A DNA stretch of 64,000 nucleotides from Massilia eburnea (GTDB lineage: Bacteria > Pseudomonadota > Gammaproteobacteria > Burkholderiales > Burkholderiaceae_D): NCBI RefSeq assembly GCF_009720745.1, contig NZ_WNKX01000024.1, positions 16,820-80,819 of the forward strand, written 5' to 3'. The translations under genes were made by a program, and so were the position numbers. A model generated the notes under the pieces. That model made no database searches and was not told the DNA's origin. It saw nothing but the letters and a program-made list of their open reading frames with translations. Below, piece by piece: positions 16,063 through 25,555 of this stretch. The number at the start of each line of letters is the position of its first letter. Within the stretch, counting starts at the first letter, position 1.

Positions 16063-16764
16063 CTAAAGCGGGGCCAATTTATCCAGTACGGATTTGCGGT
16101 AGCTCCGGCTCATGCGCAGGCGCTGGGCCGATTGCAGCACCACTTCATATTCGCCGTCTTCGCGCAGCTCCAGCGCGCGCACGTGCTCGAGGTTGACGAT
16201 GGCCGAGCGGTGGATGCGATGGAAGCCGTGCGGCGCCAGCTCGCCTTCCAGGTCGGACAGGCTGCGGCGCAGCATGTGCGCCCGGCCGCCGGCGTGCAGG
16301 GTGGTGTAGTAGTCGCTCGCTTCGACCCAGTCGATGTCGGCGAACTTCACTACCTCCAGTGTGCCGCCATTGCGGATGATGAAGCGCCGCGTTTCACCCG
16401 GTACGCGCAAGCGTTCCTTCACGCGTTCGAGCACCCGTTCGAAGCGCCGGTCGTCGAAAGGCTTGAGCAGGTAATCAAGCGCACCGACTTCAAAGGCGCG
16501 TAGCGCGAACTGGTGGTGGGCGGTGACGAAGACAATCGCAAACGGCGGCGCGGTGCCCAACTGTTCGAGCAGCTCGAAACCGTCGCACTCCGGCATTTCC
16601 ACATCGAGGAAGACCAGGTCGGGCCTGGCCGCAGGCAGTGCAGCCAGGGCGTCCTGCGCAGAGCCGCATTGGGCGACCACGCTGATGGCCGGGTCGCGCG
16701 CCAGCAGGTGGACCACATTGCTGCGCGCCAGCGGCTCGTCGTCGATGATCATGGCGCGCAGCAT
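16063..16764 (-). CDS. LytTR family response regulator
   Basis: This 233-residue regulator has a receiver domain (residues 1-120) with acidic 'IIDDEPLARSN', phospho-acceptor Asp in 'LVFLDVEMPECDG' and Lys in 'YLLKPFD'. A LytTR DNA-binding domain (residues about 135-230) follows, with 'DIDWVEASDYYTTLHAGG' and 'FHRIHRSAIVNLEHV'. Its start overlaps the stop of the kinase gene (TAATG), so the pair is translationally coupled. LytTR regulators bind direct repeats upstream of targets. Targets here are unknown, and the divergent PfpI-YHS gene is one candidate. Confidence 0.95.
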   Translation of the reverse strand: MLRAMIIDDEPLARSNVVHLLARDPAISVVAQCGSAQDALAALPAARPDLVFLDVEMPECDGFELLEQLGTAPPFAIVFVTAHHQFALRAFEVGALDYLLKPFDDRRFERVLERVKERLRVPGETRRFIIRNGGTLEVVKFADIDWVEASDYYTTLHAGGRAHMLRRSLSDLEGELAPHGFHRIHRSAIVNLEHVRALELREDGEYEVVLQSAQRLRMSRSYRKSVLDKLAPL

Positions 16765-17798
16765 TATTGCTCCCGGTAGGGCAGGCTGACGGTAGCCAGC
16801 ACGCCTTGCTCCACGTCGCGCAACAGCAGCGACTGGGCCGCGCCATACAGCGCCTGCAGCCGCAGGCGGGTGTTGGACAGGCCAACGCCATGCTGGCCGC
16901 TTGCCGCCAGGGCCGGGCCTTCATTGAAGACGGTCAGGGTGAGCGTTTCGCCATCGCGCGCGGCGCTTACGCTCAGCGCGCCGCCCTTGGCGCGTTTGGC
17001 GATGCCGTGCTTGATGGCGTTTTCCACCAGTGGCTGCAGGATGAAGTCCGGCACCTGGGCGCGCGCCAGGCCGTCAGGGATCTCGAGCTTGCAGCGCAGG
17101 CGGTCGGCAAAGCGCAATTGCTGGATCTCCAGGTATTTGCACAGGAAGTCCACTTCGTCTTCCAGGGCCACCAGCTGGCGTTCGGAACTGTCGGTCACGC
17201 GCCGCAGCAGGTCGCCCAGCGCGGCGACGGTGGCGATGGCCTCATTGTCCTTTTTCTCGCGAATCAGGCCGGTCACGGTGTTCAGTGCATTGAAGATGAA
17301 ATGAGGCTCCAGTTGCAGCCGCAGGGCCGCCAGCTGCGCCTGCGCCAGCAGTTCGCGCTGCTGCGACAGGCGCTTGCGCGTCGCAAAAGTCACGCTCACG
17401 GCCGCGATGGCGCCATACAGGATGACGTCGCCCACCAGGTTGCCGATGAACCTGGCCTTCCACAGCGGCAGGAATGGGTCTGCTCCCCTAGGGTAGGCGA
17501 AGGGGTTGGTCGTGGTTTCCAGCATGGCGGCCCAGGCGGTCCATACGGCGCCGATGGCCAGGCAGGCCAGGGCGTGCACGGACCAGTTGCGGGCCGAACG
17601 CGATGGCAGCGGAAAGTGCAGCAGCAGCTTCAGGGCAAGCGGCGTGGCGGCAGCCCAGACGCCCCAGCCTGACACGGTGACGAAGAACAGCGTCCACCAG
17701 TTGTGCTGCATGCCCATGGCCTTCATCGACACCACGGTCTGCGTTGCGTCGAACAAGGCCAGTGCCAGCCAGGCGAAGAAGGGAGCGATTGCGGTCAT
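16764..17798 (-). CDS. LytS-type sensor histidine kinase
   Basis: The 344-residue kinase has four predicted membrane segments in the first 140 residues. A His_kinase domain follows with phospho-acceptor His in 'LRLQLEPHFIFNALNTVTGLI', N box 'PLVENAIKHGIAKRA' and G box 'GVGLSNTRLRLQALYG'. It partners the overlapping LytTR regulator. The four-helix input region has no recognisable ligand domain, so the signal is probably membrane-associated. A 139-bp gap separates it from the divergent DJ-1/PfpI gene. Confidence 0.93.
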   Translation of the reverse strand: MTAIAPFFAWLALALFDATQTVVSMKAMGMQHNWWTLFFVTVSGWGVWAAATPLALKLLLHFPLPSRSARNWSVHALACLAIGAVWTAWAAMLETTTNPFAYPRGADPFLPLWKARFIGNLVGDVILYGAIAAVSVTFATRKRLSQQRELLAQAQLAALRLQLEPHFIFNALNTVTGLIREKKDNEAIATVAALGDLLRRVTDSSERQLVALEDEVDFLCKYLEIQQLRFADRLRCKLEIPDGLARAQVPDFILQPLVENAIKHGIAKRAKGGALSVSAARDGETLTLTVFNEGPALAASGQHGVGLSNTRLRLQALYGAAQSLLLRDVEQGVLATVSLPYREQ

Positions 17799-17937
17799 GG
17801 CCGCAATGATAGGGGAATTCCCTCACTGCCGGTGACGGGTTTGCAGCGAAACCACAGCCGTTTGCAGCGAACTGCCTCGCGCCGGCCGAGGGGGCGATGG
17901 GAGACTACAGGCCTTGATAAACCTGGAGGCCTGAATC

Positions 17938-18837
17938 ATGAAAAGAAGAGAACTGTTCCGCATTTCCACCGTAATGGGCCTGGGCGCGGCGCTGCCGGCG
18001 CTGGGCCTGGCCAAGGCGCCGTCTGCCGGCGCGGCTTTCCCGGCATTGCCCTTGCACCCGCCGGCGCAAGGCAGCATCCCGGTAGCCGTCCTGCTTTCAG
18101 ACAATGCCGTGGTGATCGACTTTGGCGGACCGTGGGAAGTGTTCTCCAATGTCAGCGTACCGGGGCGGGGCGACGGTCCGGCGTTCCAGCTGTACACGGT
18201 TGCCGCCACGGAGGCGCCGATCACCACAATGGGCGGCATGAAGATCGTGCCGAACTACACCATCGCGAATGCCCCGCCGCCCAAGGTGATCGTCATCCCG
18301 GCCCAGACCGTCAACGACCCGGCCGTGCTGGAGTGGCTGCGGCAGGCCTCGCGCGCTGCCGACCTGACGATGTCGGTCTGCACCGGCGCGTTCGTGCTGG
18401 CACATGCGGGACTGCTGGACGGCAAATCAGCCACCACCCACCACAGCGCCTTCAACGAGTTCGCCATGCGCTACCCTGCCGTCTCGCTCAAGCGCGGTGC
18501 ACGCTTTGTGGAAGAAGGCAAGTTCGCTACTGCCGGCGGCCTGTCTTCCGGCATCGACCTTGCGTTGCGCGTGGTCGAACGCTACTTCGGCCGCAGCGTG
18601 GCCAGCAGCACCGCTTACACGATGGAATACCAGGGCCAGGGCTGGCTGGATCCCATGTCCAACAGCATGTATGCCAAGCGGCGGGTGGCGAGCGCCGATC
18701 ACCCGATTTGTCCGGTGTGCGAGATGGACGTGGACAAGGCGAGCGACCCGGCGTCCACATACCGCAAGCGCACCTACTACTTCTGCAGCGCGGAGCATAA
18801 GCGCCTGTTCGACGCGCAGCCGGAAAAGTTCACCTGA
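17938..18837 (+). CDS. Exported DJ-1/PfpI family protein fused to a C-terminal YHS domain
   Basis: The 299-residue protein begins MKRRELFRISTVMGLGAALP, a twin-arginine-like or Sec signal. The DJ-1/PfpI domain (residues about 48-225) has the nucleophile elbow 'MSVCTGAFVLAHAG' with Cys148 and 'GLSSGIDLALRVVERYFG' near its end. The C-terminal ~45 residues form a YHS-type metal domain: C258xxC261 in 'HPICPVCEMDVDK', then 'YRKRTYYFCSAEHKRLFDAQPEKF'. YHS domains bind copper or other metals. The AraC-like 'GATase' relatives are isonitrile hydratases and regulators. The combination in an exported protein suggests metal-dependent redox chemistry, which is inference. Confidence 0.85.
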   Translation: MKRRELFRISTVMGLGAALPALGLAKAPSAGAAFPALPLHPPAQGSIPVAVLLSDNAVVIDFGGPWEVFSNVSVPGRGDGPAFQLYTVAATEAPITTMGGMKIVPNYTIANAPPPKVIVIPAQTVNDPAVLEWLRQASRAADLTMSVCTGAFVLAHAGLLDGKSATTHHSAFNEFAMRYPAVSLKRGARFVEEGKFATAGGLSSGIDLALRVVERYFGRSVASSTAYTMEYQGQGWLDPMSNSMYAKRRVASADHPICPVCEMDVDKASDPASTYRKRTYYFCSAEHKRLFDAQPEKFT

Positions 18838-19854
18838 TCACAGCGCCGCGACGTCGAGGATGGCCTGGGCAAAGTCGCGCGGCGCCTCCTGCGGCAGGTT
18901 ATGGCCAATGCCGCCAGCCAGCGTGCGATGCTGATATTTGCCGGTGAACTTGCCGGCATAGGCGGCAGGCGCGGCGTGCGGGGCGCCGTTGGCGTCGCCC
19001 TCCATCGTGATCGTGGGCACCGAGATCGCCGGGCTTTGCGCCAGGCGCGCTTCCAGCGCATCGTATTTGCGCTCGCCGTCGGCCAGGCCAAGCCGCCAGC
19101 GGTAGTTGTGCACCACGATGTCCACATGGTCCGGATTGTCGAATGCCGCGGCACTGCGGGCAAAGGTGGCTTCGTCGAAGGCCCATTTGGGCGACGCAGT
19201 TTGCCAGATCAGGCGGTTGAAGTCCTTGCGGTTGGCTTCATAACCGAGGCGGCCACGCTCGGTGGCGAAGTAGTACTGGTACCACCAGGCGAATTCCGCT
19301 TGCGGCGGCAGCGGCTTTTTGTTGCCGGCCGGGGTGCCGATCAGGTAGCCGCTGACCGAAACCAGGGCCTTGCAGCGTTCAGGGAACAGTGCGGCGATGA
19401 TGCAGGCCGTGCGCGCGCCCCAATCGAAAGCGCCGAAGATGGCCTGCGGGATCTTCAATGCATCCATCATGGCGATGATATCCAGCGCGACGGCGGTCTG
19501 CTGGGCATTGCGGAAAGTGTCTTTGGACAGGAAGCGCGTGCTGCCATAGCCGCGCAGGTAAGGCATGATCACGCGGTAGCCGGCGCTTGCCAGCAGGGGC
19601 GCCACGTCCTCGAAGCTGTGGATGTCGTAGGGCCAGCCATGCAGCAGGATGACCGGCTGGCCGGCGGCCGGCCCCAGCTCGGCGTAGCCGATTTCCAGTT
19701 CTGCCGTGCGTACCGTGCGCAGCGTGCCGAGTGAACGGCCGGCGTTGGCCGGCAAGGCAGCCGCCAAGGCGACCGGCGCGAGCACAGACAGTCCCGCCAG
19801 GGCGAATGCACCGCCCAGTATGGAACGGCGTTGCTGGTTGACTTTATTGTCCAA
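18838..19854 (-). CDS. Exported alpha/beta hydrolase, epoxide hydrolase-like
   Basis: The 338-residue precursor has a twin-arginine signal (QQRRSILGGAFALAGLSVLAP). The hydrolase core has the oxyanion motif HGWP (residues 72-75). Its nucleophile elbow is 'GAFDWGAR' with Asp144 in place of Ser, as in epoxide hydrolases and haloalkane dehalogenases. The catalytic His is likely in 'GGIGHNLPQEAP' near the C-terminus. A cap region ('FAWWYQYYFATERGRLGYEANR') contains the Tyr residues expected in epoxide hydrolases. The physiological substrate is unknown. It ends flush with the convergent PfpI-YHS gene. Confidence 0.88.
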   Translation of the reverse strand: MDNKVNQQRRSILGGAFALAGLSVLAPVALAAALPANAGRSLGTLRTVRTAELEIGYAELGPAAGQPVILLHGWPYDIHSFEDVAPLLASAGYRVIMPYLRGYGSTRFLSKDTFRNAQQTAVALDIIAMMDALKIPQAIFGAFDWGARTACIIAALFPERCKALVSVSGYLIGTPAGNKKPLPPQAEFAWWYQYYFATERGRLGYEANRKDFNRLIWQTASPKWAFDEATFARSAAAFDNPDHVDIVVHNYRWRLGLADGERKYDALEARLAQSPAISVPTITMEGDANGAPHAAPAAYAGKFTGKYQHRTLAGGIGHNLPQEAPRDFAQAILDVAAL

Positions 19855-19958
19855 GGCATTCTCCGCAAGAAGTTGATGGTTGGGTCAAGTATAGGTAGGA
19901 AACGTATCTGGATTGTGTCACGGTATATCATGAAGCAGTTTCAATGATTGGACTCCGC

Positions 19959-20918
19959 ATGCTTATCGTGACCCACAGCGGCAAATTCCACGCAGACGAT
20001 GCCTGGGCCGTCGCTGTCCTGAATGTTCTATTCCCAGACGCGGACATTATCCGCACGCGCGACCAGGCAGTCATCGATACTGCCGATTTCGCCGTCGATG
20101 TCGGCGGCGTCTACGACCCGGCTGCGGGTCGCTTCGACCACCATCAAAAGGGTTTTGACGTGGCGCGCCAGTCCGGTGTTCCCTATGCCAGCGCAGGACT
20201 GGTGTGGCGCGAGTACGGTGCACGCTGCGTGAGCGCACTGGCGCTGGCCCATACAGGGCACGCACTGGCCGACGACAAGGCGCGCGAAATCGCCTACGGC
20301 ATCGATGCCGACGTGGTGCAATACCTCGACCTGTCGGACGTGGGCGCGGCCAAGAGCGCACCGGGCGGCTATGGCCTGTCGGCGGTGGTTTCCGGCTTCA
20401 ACACCAACTGGCTGGACGAGGACAGGCTGGGCTACGGCGCCGCGGCGGAGGAATACCGCTTGTCCCAGTTCCGCCGCGCCATGGCCTTGCTGACCGACGT
20501 CATGGTCAACGCGGTGCGCTACCGCGTCGGCGCCTTGCTGGCGCTGGCGCAAGTGCGCCAGGCGCAGGTCCTGGAAGACGGCAAGCTGCTGTTCCTGAAG
20601 AATGCCGCCCTGCCGTGGACCCAGGTGGTGCGCAAGGAAATGCCGAAAGTACTGTTCGTCATCAGCTACAGCATCGGCGAGCAGCGCCACGTCCTGCACA
20701 CCGTGCCGGTCAGTGCCGAGAGCTTCGATGCCAGGGCCGACCTGCCGGCTGCTTGGGCCGGCTTGCGCGACGCCGAACTGGCAGCGGTCACCGGTGTGCC
20801 GGACGCCGGCTTCTGCCACAACGGCCGCTTCATCGCCACGGCCAAGTCGTATGAAGGCATACGCGCCATGGCGGCACTGGCACTGGAAGACGTAGCTACT
20901 AATATGCAAGGAAAATAG
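19959..20918 (+). CDS. MYG1 family protein (DHH-type metal-dependent nuclease/hydrolase)
   Basis: The start is placed at the ATG at 19959, giving 'MLIVTHSGKFHADDAWAVAVL', the usual beginning of this family. An in-frame ATG five codons upstream (19944) is also possible. The 319-residue protein has the family metal-binding segments 'HSGKFHADD', 'AVDVGGVYDP' and 'RFDHHQKGF', and ends with 'DAGFCHNGRFIATAKSYEGI'. Eukaryotic MYG1 is a 3'-5' RNA exonuclease with a DHH-like active site. The bacterial role is not defined. The gene stands alone between divergent or unrelated genes. Confidence 0.9.
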   Translation: MLIVTHSGKFHADDAWAVAVLNVLFPDADIIRTRDQAVIDTADFAVDVGGVYDPAAGRFDHHQKGFDVARQSGVPYASAGLVWREYGARCVSALALAHTGHALADDKAREIAYGIDADVVQYLDLSDVGAAKSAPGGYGLSAVVSGFNTNWLDEDRLGYGAAAEEYRLSQFRRAMALLTDVMVNAVRYRVGALLALAQVRQAQVLEDGKLLFLKNAALPWTQVVRKEMPKVLFVISYSIGEQRHVLHTVPVSAESFDARADLPAAWAGLRDAELAAVTGVPDAGFCHNGRFIATAKSYEGIRAMAALALEDVATNMQGK

Positions 20919-20989
20919 TCGCTAGCTAAGTGCTTTCCGTACGGGGAAAATAAGCTACTCTATAGCCTCAGCTCCTTGGAAAGGACGCC

Positions 20990-23827
20990 ATGCGCATTTC
21001 GACCAAGCTTACCGTCGTCGTTGCGACGGTCTTCGCCGTGATCGGCGTTGCCGGGCTGTTGACCATCAACCAGATGCGCGACATCACGCAGCGCTCGATC
21101 GGCTCCGAGGCGGTAAACCTGGCGCAGGCCATGTCGACCCTGATGGCCTTCGAAGTGACCCAGCATGCGGGGGAAGCGCGCCAGCGGCGCTACCAGGAGT
21201 TGGTCGATTTTTTCGTCACGCATGAAAAGCGCGATATCGAGATTGTCGCGCCCGACCTGACCATCCTGGCGGATGTCACCACCAACCATATCGGCACCTC
21301 CATTGAGGCGGGCGAACGGCGGCAGGTCATCGCCCAGACCTTGCGTGACGGGCAGGCGCGCATGACCAGGGAAGCCGCTACTGAAAACGAACCGGAAATG
21401 CGCCAGGTGGTGGTGCCGGTGCGTGACGGCGCCAGAAACATCATTGCCGCCCTGGTGTTCGAATACACGCCGCTGTACAACGATATGACCGCACTGGCGG
21501 CGAAGGCTTTCCGCCAGCTGGCCATCCTGGCCCTGGCAGGTGCGGCGCTGGCCCTGGGCTGCGCGCTGTACCTGGCGCGCTCTGTGTCGGCGCCCTTGCG
21601 CCAGCTGACCGAAGCGGCCCTGCAACTGGGGCGCGGTCAGCGCGCGCAGGCGGCAGTGCGCGACGCCAGCGACGAGATCGGCGAACTGGCTACCGTCTTC
21701 AATTCCATGAGTTCTGCGCTGCACCTGCGCGAACGCGCAATGGAGTCGACCTTCAATGGCATCATGATCGTCGACCTGGGCAAGCCCGGCTTCCCGCTCG
21801 AATACGTCAACCGGGCATTTGAGCGCATCACCGGCTACACGGCGGCACAGGTGCTGGGCAAGCCTTCGGACTTCCTGGTGCGCGGCGACGTCGACCAGCC
21901 CGGCCTGCACGAAATCCGGCTGGCCATGCGCGAGGGACGGGAAGCGCACGCGGTGCTGCGCGGCTACCGCCGCGACGGCGAACCCTTCTGGAATGAAGTC
22001 AGCATTGCCCCGGTGCGCAGCGACGACGGACCGCCCAGCCATTACGTGGCCATCATCAGCGACATTACCGAGGCGCGCAACGATTCCGACCAGCTGGCGC
22101 ACCAGGCCCAGTTCGATATCCTGACCGGCCTGGCCAACCGCAGCCTGATGATGGACCGCCTGAAGCAGGCGATCGGCAGCGCGCAACGGCACGGCGAGCG
22201 CATCGTGGTCGCCTTCATCGACCTCGACGACTTCAAGCTGATCAACGATAACCTGGGCCATGAGGCCGGCGACCAGCTGTTGCGCGAAGTGGCGCAGCGC
22301 CTGCAGGCAAGCATACGCCCGCGCGACACGGCGGCGCGCTTCGGCGGCGATGAGTTCGTGCTCCTGCTGCGCGAAGGCGAGCAGGGCGCGCTCGGGGAAG
22401 CGCAGCTGACCGAACGGATTCGCGCCGTGCTGGAAAGCGTGGCTGCCCCGCTCACGCTGGCCGGGCGCGATATCCAGGTCCATTGCAGCATCGGCCTGGC
22501 TGCCTTCCCGCAGGACGGCGCCGATGCGGAAATCCTGGTCAAGCACGCCGACACCGCCATGTACCGCGCCAAGGAGCTGGGGCGCAACGGCTTCCAGTTC
22601 TTCACCGAAGCCTTGCAGCTGCGCGCGCAGCAGCAGCTGGAACTGGGGGCGAGCCTGCACCTGGCGCTGGAGCGCGACGAATTCGAACTGCACTACCAGC
22701 CGCAGGTAAGCCTGCGCAGCGGTCGCGTGGTCGGGCTGGAGGCGCTGCTGCGCTGGCGCCACCCGGACAAGGGCTTGCTGGGACCGGGCCATTTCATCTC
22801 CTTCGCCGAAGAATCGGGGCTGATCATCCCGATCGGCGAGTGGGTGCTGCGCCGCGCCTGCAAGCAGAACAAGGCCTGGCAGGATGCCGGCCTGCCGCCG
22901 TTGCCGGTGGCAGTCAACATCTCGGCGCGCCAGTGTGCGCAGCAGGAACTGGAGGCCGTGGTGCGCGCGGCGCTGGCAGACAGCGGCCTGGCGCCGCACT
23001 ACCTGGAGCTGGAACTGACCGAGAGCATTTCAATGGCCGACCCCGAACACAGCGTGCCCATGATGGAGCGCATGAAGGCCATCGGCGTCGAATTGTCGAT
23101 CGACGATTTCGGCACCGGCTATTCGAATATGAGCTACCTGAAGCGCTTCCCTATCGACCGCCTGAAACTCGATATCTCCTTCGTGCGGGAAATCACGACC
23201 GACCCGGGCAGCCTGGCCATCTCGGACGCCATCATCACCATGTCGCACAGCCTGCACCTGGAAGTGGTGGCGGAAGGCGTGGAGACGGAAGGCCAGCTGG
23301 CGCTGCTGGCCCAGCGCCAGTGCGATATCGTGCAGGGCTTCTATTTCAGCAAGCCGCTGGCGGCCGATGCGCTGGAAGCGCTGCTGCGCGCCGACTACCG
23401 CCTGCCGGGCCACCTGACCGGGCGCGCGGCCGATGCACCGGCCCTGCTGGTGCTCGACGACGACACCCATATGCTGGATTTGCTGGACCTGGTGTTGAGC
23501 AATGAAGGCTACCGCGTGCACGCCGTCAGCGACCCGGAGCAAGCGTTCGAGATCCTGGCCCGCCACCAGGTGGCGGTGCTGCTGTGCGACCAGCGCATGC
23601 CGGCCATCAGCGGGGTGGAATTCCTGAGCCGGGTACGCCGCATGTATCCCGAGGTGCTGCGCATCATGCTGAGCGCTTGCGACGATGCCGAATCGACGCG
23701 CCAGGCGATCAATATGGGCGCGGTCTACAAATTCATTGAAAAGCCGGTGGAGCAGGCTACGCTGGTAGCCCTCGTGGCCGAGGCCTACCAGCTCTATCAC
23801 GCCGGGCGCGGTCAGCAGACCGCCTGA
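20990..23827 (+). CDS. Membrane GGDEF-EAL c-di-GMP enzyme with PAS and C-terminal receiver domain
   Basis: The 945-residue protein contains, in order, TM1 (about 7-27), a periplasmic sensor (28-170), TM2 (172-195), HAMP (195-245), PAS (248-360), GGDEF (370-535), EAL (555-800) and a C-terminal receiver domain (815-940). The cyclase motif is intact (FGGDEF near residue 450), as are EAL (GLEALLRW, near 583) and DDFGTGYS. Both cyclase and phosphodiesterase activities are therefore possible. The receiver has 'LLVLDDDTHMLD', phospho-acceptor D867 in 'LLCDQRMP' and Lys in 'FIEKPVE'. Receivers usually sit at the N-terminus of such proteins, so this order is uncommon. Two regulatory inputs are implied. 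Confidence 0.93.
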   Translation: MRISTKLTVVVATVFAVIGVAGLLTINQMRDITQRSIGSEAVNLAQAMSTLMAFEVTQHAGEARQRRYQELVDFFVTHEKRDIEIVAPDLTILADVTTNHIGTSIEAGERRQVIAQTLRDGQARMTREAATENEPEMRQVVVPVRDGARNIIAALVFEYTPLYNDMTALAAKAFRQLAILALAGAALALGCALYLARSVSAPLRQLTEAALQLGRGQRAQAAVRDASDEIGELATVFNSMSSALHLRERAMESTFNGIMIVDLGKPGFPLEYVNRAFERITGYTAAQVLGKPSDFLVRGDVDQPGLHEIRLAMREGREAHAVLRGYRRDGEPFWNEVSIAPVRSDDGPPSHYVAIISDITEARNDSDQLAHQAQFDILTGLANRSLMMDRLKQAIGSAQRHGERIVVAFIDLDDFKLINDNLGHEAGDQLLREVAQRLQASIRPRDTAARFGGDEFVLLLREGEQGALGEAQLTERIRAVLESVAAPLTLAGRDIQVHCSIGLAAFPQDGADAEILVKHADTAMYRAKELGRNGFQFFTEALQLRAQQQLELGASLHLALERDEFELHYQPQVSLRSGRVVGLEALLRWRHPDKGLLGPGHFISFAEESGLIIPIGEWVLRRACKQNKAWQDAGLPPLPVAVNISARQCAQQELEAVVRAALADSGLAPHYLELELTESISMADPEHSVPMMERMKAIGVELSIDDFGTGYSNMSYLKRFPIDRLKLDISFVREITTDPGSLAISDAIITMSHSLHLEVVAEGVETEGQLALLAQRQCDIVQGFYFSKPLAADALEALLRADYRLPGHLTGRAADAPALLVLDDDTHMLDLLDLVLSNEGYRVHAVSDPEQAFEILARHQVAVLLCDQRMPAISGVEFLSRVRRMYPEVLRIMLSACDDAESTRQAINMGAVYKFIEKPVEQATLVALVAEAYQLYHAGRGQQTA

Positions 23828-23830
23828 GGC

Positions 23831-25378
23831 TTAGTTGCCGCAGCCCATGGTGCGGATACGGTCATAGGCAGCCTTGGCCTGCACCAGGCCATAGCCGTAG
23901 TAGACATCGCGGCCGGGCGCGCCCAGGTCCATCGCCGACTTGTCGAGCGTGCTGCGCATCTGGCTCGCGCTGCAGTTCGGGAAGTAGCTCCACACCAGCG
24001 CCGCTACCGCTGACACATGCGGCGTCGCCATCGAGGTGCCGTTGAAGACCGCGTAATTGGTGGCGCTCACCGTCACGGTAGCCTGCTGGCCGAGCTGGCC
24101 CAGCAGAGCCGCGCCCGTGGTGTCCGACGCGCCGACCGATGGAATATTGGTGACCGTGGTCCCCAACGTGCCATTCAGGTCGCCCGCCACATTGTTGTAC
24201 ACCACCGCGCCGACACCGCCGCTGGCCTGGCAGTTCGAGACCTTGGTGGCAAACGATACCGAACCGCGCCTGATCAGGCAAACCTTGCCCGCCATCGCAC
24301 TATCGGTCGCCGTGCCGAGGCCAAAGTCGGCCAGCGGCGCTGTCGCTGAACCGGCCGGCGAGCCTTCCATCGGCAGTACCGGATAAGGCACAGCGGCGAC
24401 CTGCAGGGACGCATCGCGCCCGGTACCCATCGGCACCGTGGAGAGCACGCTGACGCCCGGCGCCGACAGCTCGACTTTCGGCGTGAACTGGGAGAAGGTA
24501 GCGATCTGCTTGTTCTCGTCCAGGGCGCCGATCGACATCACGCTGCTATAGCCGGCCGGGAAGGACTGCGTATTGTTGCCATCGTTGCCGGCGGCAGCAA
24601 TCGACAGCACGCCGCGCTTTGCCAGGCCGTCGAAGGCGCGTTCTTCGGCAATGCTGGGGGCGCCGCCCCCGAGCGACATGCTGATCACATTGGCCCCTGC
24701 ATCGCCGCACTTGTTGGCGGCCGCGATCAGGGTCGATGTATACGTCCATTCGTCGGCGCTGAAGACCTTGACGATGTGCAGGTTGAGCTTGCGGTTGGGA
24801 TTGACGCCGACCACGCCGATGCCGGCATTGTTCATCGCAGCAATGGTACCGGCGACGTGGGTGCCGTGGTGCAGTTCATCAGTGTACCAGTAGCCGGTGC
24901 CAGGATTATTCTCACCGCTGACATGGTTGGCTTTCAGGTCTTCATGCGTCATATCGATACCGGAATCGATGATGCAGATGGTGCGGTTTCCGGCGTAGGT
25001 GTCAGGCAGCTGGTCGGCCTGCACCATGGGGATGCCATAAGGAACCTGCTGGCCTGCCAGGTAAGGCGAGCCGGTGGACGGCGTGCTGATGCCCAGGGGC
25101 ACGCGTTTCTGGTCCTCTTCTACAAATTCGATCTGGTCGTTTTTGCGCAGAGCATCGACGGCCTTGGCGGGCAGTTCGGCAGCCGAGGCGTTGATATTGG
25201 GCAAGTCCTGCACGATTTTGCCGCTCGCCGCCGCGAGTGCCGCTTTACCGTTGGCTGCGCCGCCGGCCTTGAAGCCGACGATGACGCGGACATTGTCATT
25301 GCTTGCTGCAGTTGCATGGGAGAATTGGCTGGCAAGTGCGGCCGCCACGAGAGACATCATGAATGGGTTCTTGGGCAT
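23831..25378 (-). CDS. Secreted S8 family serine peptidase (subtilase)
   Basis: The 515-residue preproprotein has a signal peptide (residues 1-25) and an inhibitor I9-like propeptide (about 28-95, 'VRVIVGFKAGGAANGK', 'DQIEFVEEDQKR'). The subtilisin catalytic triad is D138 in 'CIIDSGIDMTHEDL', H171 in 'HHGTHVAGTIAA' and S449 in 'FNGTSMATPHVSAVAALV'. A protease-associated-like insertion lies between His and Ser ('KVCLIRRGSVSFATKVSNC'). The end 'YGYGLVQAKAAYD' matches the family. It is an extracellular protease, standing 4 bp from the convergent c-di-GMP gene. The adjacent LytTR system is a possible regulator, but there is no direct evidence. Confidence 0.95.
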   Translation of the reverse strand: MPKNPFMMSLVAAALASQFSHATAASNDNVRVIVGFKAGGAANGKAALAAASGKIVQDLPNINASAAELPAKAVDALRKNDQIEFVEEDQKRVPLGISTPSTGSPYLAGQQVPYGIPMVQADQLPDTYAGNRTICIIDSGIDMTHEDLKANHVSGENNPGTGYWYTDELHHGTHVAGTIAAMNNAGIGVVGVNPNRKLNLHIVKVFSADEWTYTSTLIAAANKCGDAGANVISMSLGGGAPSIAEERAFDGLAKRGVLSIAAAGNDGNNTQSFPAGYSSVMSIGALDENKQIATFSQFTPKVELSAPGVSVLSTVPMGTGRDASLQVAAVPYPVLPMEGSPAGSATAPLADFGLGTATDSAMAGKVCLIRRGSVSFATKVSNCQASGGVGAVVYNNVAGDLNGTLGTTVTNIPSVGASDTTGAALLGQLGQQATVTVSATNYAVFNGTSMATPHVSAVAALVWSYFPNCSASQMRSTLDKSAMDLGAPGRDVYYGYGLVQAKAAYDRIRTMGCGN

Positions 25379-25555
25379 GTTGAGTCCTGGGAGTCAGAAG
25401 GGATGAAAGGCCTTGGACATCGGCTCAGCCGCGGGTAGCAGCTAGCAAAATGATGCTAGAAGCCTTCCCTGCTCAGGTCAATCGTGGCGCGGCTTTTAGT
25501 TGATAAGTTTGCGCATAAAACTACACAAATGCCGCACGGCAATGCGAGCACCGCC

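Noticed and set aside
20960..22999. 679-codon open frame on the minus strand
   Set aside because: It is the complement of the GGDEF-EAL gene, and its low-complexity His/Gln/Arg composition is not protein-like.
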